From positions 39,682,294-39,746,293 of the forward strand of contig OZ038383.1 in assembly GCA_964036045.1 (NCBI GenBank): a DNA stretch of 64,000 bases, written 5' to 3'. Source of the stretch: Eutreptiella sp. 'Long Island Sound 2002'. Lineage: Eukaryota; Euglenozoa; Euglenophyceae; Eutreptiales; Eutreptiaceae. The position numbers and the translations under genes are program-made. Of the stretch, positions 55,060-64,000 are shown piece by piece. The notes under the pieces were generated by a model that was not told the origin of the DNA, did not search any database, and saw only the letters and a program-made list of their open reading frames with translations. Numbering within the stretch: position 1 is the first letter of the stretch; every line of letters begins with the position of its first letter.

Positions 55060-57450
55060 TGCGTGTCGTTGGAGGAACTCCATGTGACAACGGGGGTGCA
55101 GCGCATGAAAGGTTGTTGTGTTTTGCAGGTGTGTGTGCTTACACTGGTGGGAAGTTTTCAATTTTGAACGTTCCAACGTTAAAAAACAGTTCAGAAAACT
55201 CTTTTGAAGGAATTCTGCTGGTTTTTGGATGCCGTTTACAAGCATTGAAAAAAGTTGACCCCCCCCGGCCCAAAAAAACACGGGCACCCATTAAGAATCA
55301 TTAAAAAAGATGCTACGGCAATGGGTTGCATAATTGTTCAAACACACTATGAAAGTTTTGACCATAGCGCTCAATTGTCAAAAAAGCTTGATTCTCTTGA
55401 ACGACGATATGCTTCAGACAGATTCCTGGGCATGTTTGCGTCGTCATGGATGTGTTGCCATGCAATTTCACCAGCCGCTATCCTTTTTGAAAGGAGGGTG
55501 TGCCACTCATGGCTGCACAAACCAGTGCAGCACGGGCATACATTGCCGTGATTGCGGACTTTTGGGTGAAGATGGCTGTGAGTCGTCCCCGTGGGTGCAT
55601 TGGGTGGTAATGCACTCTGCTACCTTCCTCATGATGTATGGGATGTCTGACATTTTTAGTAGCATAGCCTCTGAGCACCGCCACAAACCCTTTGAAGTGG
55701 CGGTGAAAAACAGCTTTCGGGGTTGGTGCCTTCAACAACCACGTGTGTAGTGCCAGGGGTTGGGACATGTTATGGGAATGGACGGCTTGGATCAATGGGC
55801 ATACGACACAGAGCAAATGGTGTGCGAACAAAACATATCATCGGCAACATGAGATGCCTTTAGCCGTAGGGAACAAAAGTTTTGATTTGTGGGCATATGT
55901 GTCCCTAACCTAAAGGCCCGTAGCTGAAGTCTAGCCAGCCACTCGCCCCCGGTGAGGTAGTTCACCTATACTATGAATGAAACACAAGATATCAAGACGG
56001 AGCAAAGGAGGGGGGGGGGATCCCTCATTTTGAGACCCAATCCTCCGCAACAACTAGAAATGTGCTAAAGGGTGGGGTTTGGGGGTGGGAGACAGCCAGC
56101 GGCCTTGCAGGCACAGGCGACGGGCGGAGGGGGGAGTGTTTTTCTTCCCACACTAAAAATTTGAAATTCGGCACTTGAAATCTGTAGCACTCTCCCACCA
56201 GCCACTTTCACAGGTCCCGCAGGCTTATGATGCCGGACATTGTACACGGATGGACAATGCCCAATGCAACTTGAAGTAGCATCAATTGGCCCCAGTTCTC
56301 CCGTTCTTCCAGCACTCCTTCCACCCATGATTCAGGCACTGCTGTTTGCATGCAGGCAGGAGGTGTTGATGGCCCCCAGCAACGGGATACACCACCTATT
56401 GCATGCCTACAATCTCGTTTGGATGATGGCTATTGCTATTGTGCGGATCATGGTTATGAACAAGTTCAACTTCTCCTACCTATGCCTTCGGCTTAGGCTC
56501 CAACTTTGGTCCACATTGTGAAACCTCCCATTGCTCTTCGTGCACCACGGCCGCTACCGTTTGCCAGCACCTGACAAGGTCGTCTTGTTTCTTGCGCCAT
56601 ACATCAAGCATGGGCGAGTCCAAAATTTCAACGGCCTCTTCTAAAAGAAAAAATGTAACTCATGTACGATAACAAATGCCAAGTCGTGTAATGGTTTTGC
56701 GTCAAACCTATGTGTTTTTGTTTGGGTACGTGGCGCAATCACAAAATTAAATGGAGACTTGGTGGGAAAACAATGCAAGTTCCACAATTTGTTCGCAATA
56801 TGCACAACCGCAGGTTTTATACAGCACCGTATAGCGACCCTACTAATTAGACACCAAGTCCTCAAAGCAAAAAGTCCTCTATGTGGCCATCAATTTAATG
56901 GGGATTGGGCCAGTAGCTGGATATGGAAATGGGGCAATAAGGATATGCAGTCTTGGCGTGCGGGGGTGAAGGATCTGTTTGAATGGAGGATTTGTATTCG
57001 CCCGAATTTGGTAGAATTTTGACGTCTTGTCATGAAGACACTTCATTTTTGGTTGCATGTCAGGCAGGTGAAGGGGTAGTGCCCATGCCCCAGCTCCATT
57101 CCGCATCATTCATCAAACGTCCCCTCCCAAACGACCCCCCATGGCCAAATAGTGCCGGAAACCAAAAAAAATGGTCAGAGCCCATATTCCTATATGTTGC
57201 GCGTGAGAATGAATTCGCACGAATGTGCACTAGGTTCGTATGAAATTTGTGCAAGTTTGGTACGACTTCGCACGAATTTCACTCGCATGCATGGGGTGTC
57301 CCGCTAGAAGGAGTGGGCTAAAAAGGGCAGTTGCGGCGGGTTTTTAGGAATTTGGGGGTAACGGGATCAAACCCCCGAACCCGTGGGCCGAAACTCTTTC
57401 CTTGTGTGTGAAATGTTGGCATCTATATCTATATATAAAGTTATTTTACG
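55060..57450. other. AT-richer spacer, one ambiguous open-frame pair
   Basis: At 55334-55750 the plus strand has a 138-codon Cys-rich frame (GCATHGCTNQCSTGIHCRDC), and at 55478-55831 the minus strand has a 117-codon frame with a natural mix (AVFHRHFKGFVAVLRGYATK). I cannot choose. Otherwise there are G/C runs near 55040 and 56010, and TTCGTATGAAATT/GGTACGACTTCGCACGAATT words at 57235-57285. Nothing else is supported. Confidence 0.25.
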
Positions 57451-57504
57451 AAGTTGACCCGCACGCAGGTCGTTTGCAATTCCCCCTTTTCTTTTTCCGC
57501 CGTG

Positions 57505-57660
57505 CCGTAAGCGGTTCTAGGAGGCTTCCAAGGGGGGTTCTGATGGGTGTACCAGCAGGAGTTCTAGCGCTCAAATCGGCCCCGGCGTGGGTTGCGGTGG
57601 GAGGTTGTATTACCAGAACGTGTTCTAGCAGGGGTTCCGGCGGGTTTTCTAGTGCTTCTG
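57505..57660. repeat. CTAG-containing minisatellite-like tract
   Basis: GGTTCTAGGAGGCTTCC, GGAGTTCTAGCGCTC, GTGTTCTAGCAGGGGTTCCG and GGTTTTCTAGTGCTTCTGGT occur at irregular spacing. They resemble the element's subterminal and intron motif (GTTCTAGCG) but no terminal repeat or coding exon of that element accompanies them. Confidence 0.4.
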
Positions 57661-57859
57661 GTATGTGCCCAATCCCACCTCACTACCCCGCGGGAACACA
57701 ACACACGCAAAAACATGCACAACAACACTATACAAAGCGTTAGTGCCGCTTTCAAATGTCCCGTATGGCCTCACGCCGTTCGAGATTGTCCCGTGCGGCT
57801 CGCCTTGACAAAAGAAATGGCACCAAAGGTAAAGCCGGAACTGATCGTTGAGAAGACGT

Positions 57860-58245
57860 TTATGTTAAATAGCACTTGGAGAAAACAAGGGGCCGGGAAC
57901 CATAAATAAGACCAAAATTCTTCAAAATTGAGCAGTGGCTCAAGGGTGCCAGGAACCGCACCACCAACAAGGTCGCGGCAACCAGGTGCAAATACCGATC
58001 CTTGGACCGCTTGTCATCGGCGGTACCCGAACCCCGACCTTGTGGCTCATCCTGCGATTCTAGTTTTGGGTGGCTCGCTTGCAAAGAATTTCTCACCACG
58101 CTCTGCGGCTGCACAGAATACGTGCCATATCTAAGGTCCTACCACAGCCCACCTACGCCCATTTAGTGAAGTTTAGGGACGGATTCACAACCTCCAAGAG
58201 ATTGGCAGCGATACAAAGCCGTGCTTTGATGTCCCGAAAGTGCAT
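57860..58245 (-). pseudogene. Dispersed family D exon, copy 2
   Basis: A TTTTTTTTCTTCAG acceptor (CAG at 58248-58246) is followed by MHFRDIKARLCIAANLLEVV and SLNFTKWA on the minus strand. After stops and a frame change the sequence reads QSVVRNSLQASHPKLESQDE and RYLHLVAATLLVVRFLAPLS to 57860. About 225 bp align with 18588-18330. Both copies share the acceptor and the first exon codons, and both are broken. Protein family unknown. Confidence 0.4.
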
Positions 58246-58299
58246 CTGAAGAAAAAAAAGGAAGCCATGCACGTCTCTGTGGTGTTCCTCATACATTCA

Positions 58300-61280
58300 T
58301 GGCATATGCTCAGCGTGGGTTCTTAGGACCGGCCGTATTGCCCCATCTCTTTCCCACCTAGCGGTCAAGTCATTCAAGTGGATTTGCTACATTTGATGTA
58401 TGGAATCCATTTGCAAAGTGGCTCCCCTCAACTCATCGCTAGTTGGCTCATTTGACCGATATCTAGCCCGAACATTCATGCCACATGGGGTGAACCAGTA
58501 GCACCGCACCATACGGGGGTGTTCTGAATGGGCGGGGTCATTAAATAAAATGTCGCCGAGTGCAAGCGTTGCCCATTGGAAGGACAAAAATGGCTTGGGG
58601 TTCATCCAACTTCATTGGAGGAGGTACACGTCACAATGCTAGCCAAAAGCACGCCTCAGGCGTCACTACGCACAAGAACACTTTGGTGCTCTAGCGTTCA
58701 GAATGAGGGAAGTGCAGCCCCAAGCACTCGATGTACCAATAGCACTCATGCATTCTGAACGTAGTTTCGGTACGCGAGTGCCAAAGGTAGTGGAAACTAA
58801 CATACACCTATTTTTTATCAAGTAGGGGTAGTTGGAAAGTGCCAAGAGCCGTGATGGCAGTGCTGGGGCTAAGTACAAATTTCGGCAGAGCCAGAGTGTG
58901 CCTCTCGGTTTGTAGCTCTGTGGTGGTTCCACATGGTTTCCAATAGAAGATGGCGTGGTCATATGGCTTGGATTTTCCGTCGTGCTGCATGGCAGTGCGC
59001 CTTATGTCCTTTAGGGAGGGGCTCTATTGGACCTCCTACAACGTGGGATCGCCATCTTCTTGTACCCTTATGCGTACAAAGAATAGGGATTGTGTGCTTG
59101 TCGTGGTGGTGTGGATGTACAAGGCTAAGATTTGTTGACAGGTGTGTACTGCAGCGTTCAATAGGTGTGCGAATTCAAAGTGTCATTGGTCTACTTCGCA
59201 CGGCGCTTGTGCGCGGTCAGGTACCCCAAGGCGCACCGGGTCAAGTCCCTATAGCGTTCTTGGAGTTGGACTGAGCCCTAGGCAATGCCATTTTGGAGTC
59301 TTGTTTCCACACCTAGTGTATCTCATTTAGGGTGGTACGTAGCATCGCGTTGATAGACAGCTCACAGGTGAGGGTTTGTAGTTGTAAATCAAATTGGTGG
59401 ACCCACATCTTTGGTTGACGCCTATTATTATATGGGGACACCCCAACCCAACAGTAGTTGTGAGGCCTCTCGCCCAAATTATGGGTTTAGAATTGTTCTC
59501 AAATTTGACAGTGATGAAGTTCCCTCGGGTCTAGTACCCACAACGGGGAGGAAGTTTGGCAAAGCCTCTTCACTGTTGCCCACCATGTGCAAGTATCTTG
59601 TGAATTTTGGGTGTTCAAGGCCTTGGACCCTCGCCATGGGTTGGTCATTTTCCTAAGTCGGGGAGGGAAATCACCCGAAAGGGGGATGTGAGGTTGAGGG
59701 CACACGTGATCGCCATTTACCCCCAAATGAAGGGGATATTTGTGTAGCCTCCACCCAGGTATGAAATAGGATGGTTCATTCATTGTAATATCGTCATCAT
59801 CATCCTCGGTCGCAAAAGTATCCCCTAAGAGTTGCCTTAAATTTGACCCCTTGGAACCCGCTTGGCGGGATGCTACGTTTTGTGCGAAGGGGCGATGTGT
59901 GGTGGCTCACAAATTGGAACCCCCCCACCTCATCTGACCTCAAAATGGCGACTCACTTCGCAGAGGTTGTTAAATAAAAACCACGTGGACCTAGATATCG
60001 AAGAAACACCACCCCCCCCCCCCCATTCTTGGCTCTCGGCTAATTTTCATGCCTTGACCCCAGGTGATAAGCTGTGAGGTAACCTCTATTTTTTATCATT
60101 GTTTCGTTCAACCAAACAACCCCCCAATGAGTGCAGTTTCCTCGGTAGACCCCGCTCCTCCTTCCCATGCAAACCGGCTTTTTGAATGGGGGGTGGGGTA
60201 GGGATGGGGGGTTGAAAACATTACCCACCATGTTTTTCGGGGGAGCGGTCCAAAAGAACAAATCTTTCAAAGTTTCGCGATTTCAAGCCAAAACATTTCT
60301 TCTAGGGGCCCAACTATGTGGCGCTTGCTTCGGTTAACTGGAATAAGCAGCAATTTTTGTGGTTTCTTCTATTTTTGTGCAGACCGCTCGTTTGCCGGCT
60401 TCACGACCATATGGTAATCCCCCTTACCCAATCACCAGGTAACCCGACCAACAGCCTGCATAACCACTAGGCACCCGAGCGATTGGGCCATTTGACCAAC
60501 ACGCCAATGGACTACTAGACGACCCGACTAGTGTGGTCAAGTTGGCTGGTGGCGTCGTTTGCTGGTGGTTGGGTTGGCTGTGCACGTTATATAGTTTTTG
60601 GCTATATTGCTTTAAAGCTCTTTTCACCACCCTTTAGTACTGGTGGAATGGGTTATGCTTTGGCAATGGAGCCATGGTAAGAGGCAAAAGGACATGTTTT
60701 GCATCCGTAACCCCACCCAGCCCGCCTAGGGCAAGGCAAAGCCTTATGAAAGACATCAACTCACTGTTTGCACTAGAATAGGACCAGAGGTGCCTGTGTT
60801 TCGTGGCTGTAGGGATGCTCTTGCACACTTGTGGAGGGTCGGGGTTGTGGATGGTTTGATAGTATACCCATGGGAGGATGCAAAAGGGTTTTTTTTTGGT
60901 AGCCTCTTGCTCTGCCTAGCGCCGGCCATGTTAGGAAAATGTGACTTCACGGCTCGTAGTAAGAATAGGGCCGAAGAAAGTGCCAGCAGTGGGCATCACC
61001 GGCCACCGCCCGATCGGCTTCAATCAGCGGCTCAAAGTGGTGTGGACGTTGCCATTGGCGGGGCACATCGCATCCAGTATAATTTACCGCTGGCATTACC
61101 TTCTCAGTGCCTTGTGGTTGGCTGCCACACGTTGCTAAGGGACCAAGGGGGACAAGGATTGAATTCGGTGTAGGGTTTCAGTGCAGGTGGAGAGGTTGTG
61201 ATGATACGAGCATACCGCCACAATGCTCGCACGAATAGGTCAAGGTGGTTGGGATGCGGTGCGAGCCACGACCAAACTAC
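58300..61280. other. AT-richer spacer, no supported gene
   Basis: Short natural-looking frames exist (58605-58387 minus; 59783-59499 minus; 60790-61173 plus) but none has motifs, a partner exon or a second copy. A C-run lies at 60011-60023. Confidence 0.3.
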
Positions 61281-61292
61281 ATTTAGCCGTCT

Positions 61293-61508
61293 GTGGAGAA
61301 ATTGTGTCCTTGGGGAGTCCAAGAAGCGCTAGTTGAACTATTTCCAGAGGAAAAGTTGATGGGGGCCATTGGCCACGTCGAAGGTGACTATGAGGCCCAT
61401 GTGTGTGTTGTGGGCAGGGAAAATGGGGGGTTCATCAAGGGGAGGGACTTACAGAAGATTGACCGTGAGGGCAACGCCGGTGCAATGACGCAGGCCGTTG
61501 ACGGTTGA
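61293..61508 (+). other. Short protein-like open frame
   Basis: Seventy-one codons read EALVELFPEEKLMGAIGHVE, DYEAHVCVVGRENGGFIKGR and LQKIDREGNAGAMTQAV. The residue mix is natural and there are no internal stops, but start context and neighbours give no support. It may be an exon fragment of an unrecognised gene. Confidence 0.3.
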
Positions 61509-61509
61509 T

Positions 61510-64000
61510 CGGTTCATGAGGGTACCTTGGGGATAGGTTGGGTAGGAGCCCTTGAACACCTCATCCGGGCAAATGGCAAAGTGCAAAGGGTGAGTGTCCC
61601 CAAAAAAACTCGCACTTGAAAAGGATTACCGTGTGCTGGCCTAAGGCGGCAAGATCGAAATGAGTTTGGGGATGACGGTAGAAGTTGTTTTGTTTTCACA
61701 TGAAGCTGTGCTTGGGTGAAAGATGCACAAGGACAAGGGAGCATGGCTCCATAATGGGTGGTCACCACAACCGCCGCCAGCCAAGAAAATGCAAGTGAGC
61801 AACTAGGGCTTTTGATCAAGGAGAAGGCCCAGAGGATCCAAATGCCATAAAGCCACAAAAATTGGCAATAGAAGTCCATTGATAATTGGTTTCCACTTAC
61901 GTATTCGTTTGAGGCGCTGTAACAGAAAAAGGACCACTTGGAAATCAAATTAAAGATAGGCCCAAGTACACCGGTTCATGGGCACGGTTAGCGCGCTGCG
62001 CAAGAGTAAGGCGGCTTAGAGAGAAAAGGTGGAAGGGAGTTTGTCTCTTCCTTGCTGGCCCTTTAATGTAGCTACCGGGACGGTGCGTGACCTCCTTGCG
62101 GGGGGGAGGGGGGGTTAGGTGCCACCACTGGCCCTACTGTAGCGGGGGGGGGGGGGGCATGCTAGAGACCCACCGCAAAAAGGGTTGCCATGTTGCCCAC
62201 ATTTAAGAAAATGATTTAGCCTGGCCTCAGCGACGCCAAGGCGTATATTATGGGTCCCTCTAACCTCCCATAGGGGCCCGAGCGGGCTGGCGGTGGGGGG
62301 CTGCAACGCGAAGGCCTTGCTCAAGCCTTTTGTTCCCCAGATGCCGGCCATCGCAGCTCCTGCATGGAGCTTAAAATGCGCCAAACAAAATACAGGAGCA
62401 CGAGGGTTGCCTGCACTCGCCATGTGGTGCTTGTGATCGCCAAGGGGGCGCTGTAGGCGGTGGCGGGGGATTGGCTACTGGGTGGTCCCCATCGCTAGAT
62501 AGCACCCTCTCCAGGGCGGCTATGGGAGGGCAAGGCCCTGGTCCCCGGGCAAATTGGCTCTTGCGGCGCACCAAGCACAACATGGCACCCAAAGCGAGGT
62601 GTGCACAACACTACATTGCATGGTCTCCTACTTGTGACAGGCTGAGCGCCCGATGCCAGGCGCTGCAGCATCGCATGTTGTGGCCGCCGCTATAATCTCT
62701 CCAAGGCAGGTTGGGCTCGGACAAGCTAGCGCAACAACACCACCATCCTTGCCTTGCACTCATACGGCAACAACAATTGATACCCTAGCTGTACCGCACT
62801 GGAGCAGGTGGCTTGTACTATTGGCCTTACGCCTCATGGCCCGTTTTGTAGCAGCGGCTCATGCTAGCTGCCGGCTACCAACTAGCTACTAGCTACAGGC
62901 AACAGTTGGGAGAGGGCACACCGTGCTCTTGGCACTGTGCCCCCACCGTCCACCGCCTCTCTCTTGGGGGTCACAAACACCGGACCACAGCCCGGTGCGT
63001 CCCCTAAGCACACAGTCAACGCGTCCACTAGCCATAGCGGGAAGCAACGGGCATGTGTCCGCCGGTGATGGAAATTAGTCCATCAAGAGGGCCTGTACCC
63101 CCCCGGAATGCAGTCACACCGGCACTCAAAGACGCTTGAGCCACAACTCTTCGCCGTGGAGCGCCATGGCCTACAGTTGCAGCCGGGCCACCACCGCCCC
63201 ACGATATCAGCCGCCGAGGGAGATTTGCGCCCATACCGGTCTGACTACACTGCCGCCAAGTCTCTATTAACCATCTGCCCGGCCCGGAGAACCACATGTG
63301 CCGACCCTGGGCAAAGCGGGAGCTCCATGCTGCGTAGCTTGTGGTGCTGGGTTGCAAGCCATGCCATGCGCATGTAGATCTCAAAGTCCATGACCAACTT
63401 GGCCCAAGACAAGTTCCCTGGGTCCGGGCTCCAGGTGAAGGCAACGGGCCATCACACCCAGTTGTTCATAACACCCGGCTCCCAAAGGACACAAGGGGGT
63501 ATCCTCCATCTCAAGAGCCGATGGGGACGGGGGTGGGAGGCATGGAGCCATGGACGCTGTGCCACGGGTATGCACTTGCCCATCTCGGGGGCAGCTTGGG
63601 ATGGAAGGGCACGTCCCCCAGGCCACCTCAATCCCAAGTGAAACGTGGGGGCGCATGCCCTCACGCACACGGTGCTAGACCGGCTTGAGGGGCTCTTGGA
63701 TGAAGTGTAGACACTCAGTTCGGCCCGGCACACACAAAGGAGCACCAGCCCTCCTACGGTTGACATCGGTGTAGGTGTGTGGCGTGTACCACACGCTGCA
63801 CTGGCCTCTTGGTGGTGGGCCGCGGGCTATGTGGCTCAAGCTAGTTGCTCCGTTGCCCCTAGGCAGTGTGCGCTATAGACCATCGAGAGGAGCCACTTGT
63901 AGCAGGTGTACATGACCGGAGACACGCGGTGCCCCTATGAGGACCGAGCCGATGATCGCTTCGGCCCGGGAGAGTCCTATCGACACCTACACCGCGTGCA
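61510..64000. other. No convincing gene seen
   Basis: Two G-rich runs lie at 62099-62113 and 62143-62157. From 62.4 kb the sequence becomes GC-richer and opens frames up to 138 codons on both strands (63028-63444 minus, 63341-63688 plus), with biased composition and no motifs. The window ends inside this tract. Confidence 0.3.

Overview
The window reads as nuclear DNA from a large, repeat-rich eukaryotic genome, most likely an alga or other protist; I cannot name the species. No bacterial-style operons, ribosome binding sites, tRNA, rRNA or CRISPR arrays are visible. Coding-like stretches are short, lie on both strands, are separated by long non-coding DNA and are often split by introns with GT...AG ends of about 55-155 nt. 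AT-richer blocks (roughly 1-9, 46.5-50 and 55-62 kb) alternate with very GC-rich blocks (9-12.4, 25-29, 39-43 kb). Runs of 8 or more C or G are unusually common, and many reading-frame breaks sit exactly on such runs.

Most coding matter looks like mobile-element protein or unrecognised coding relics. The central object is a transposon-like element seen as several copies: a long copy on the minus strand (38993 to about 34757), a 3'-end fragment on the plus strand (25425-26646), a 5'-end fragment on the plus strand (50154-51012), an internal intron-plus-exon copy on the minus strand (31974-32340) and probably a diverged relative at 11760-12363. Ends at 38993, 26646 and 50154 share the terminal sequence TTGGTACACGCTAGAAGACC (one mismatch in the third) in the orientations expected of terminal inverted repeats. 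The long copy carries a multi-exon gene with a possible RNase-H-like transposase core, a coiled-coil part and a small C-terminal domain. Its introns share a repeated CTAG-rich core with each other and resemble the element's subterminal DNA.

Around 33.4-34.5 kb lie a reverse-transcriptase relic of the non-LTR type (minus) and a Helitron-like fragment (plus), abutting head to head. At 28071-29139 an insertion bounded by inverted repeats carries a seven-copy ~99-bp minisatellite and splits a minus-strand coding relic. Other recognisable pieces are a cysteine/histidine zinc-finger protein (16458-17519, one internal TAG) and a relic resembling Ulp1/C48-type cysteine peptidases (22158-22700).

The rest is unrecognised coding relics, several tandem repeats (32, 48, 50, 99 and 105 bp units), a 540-bp foldback element (19559-20099), duplicated dispersed families (2.5/6.6 kb; 18.5/58.1 kb) and long stretches where I see no gene. 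Assignments to families rest on motif memory only; no database search was possible.
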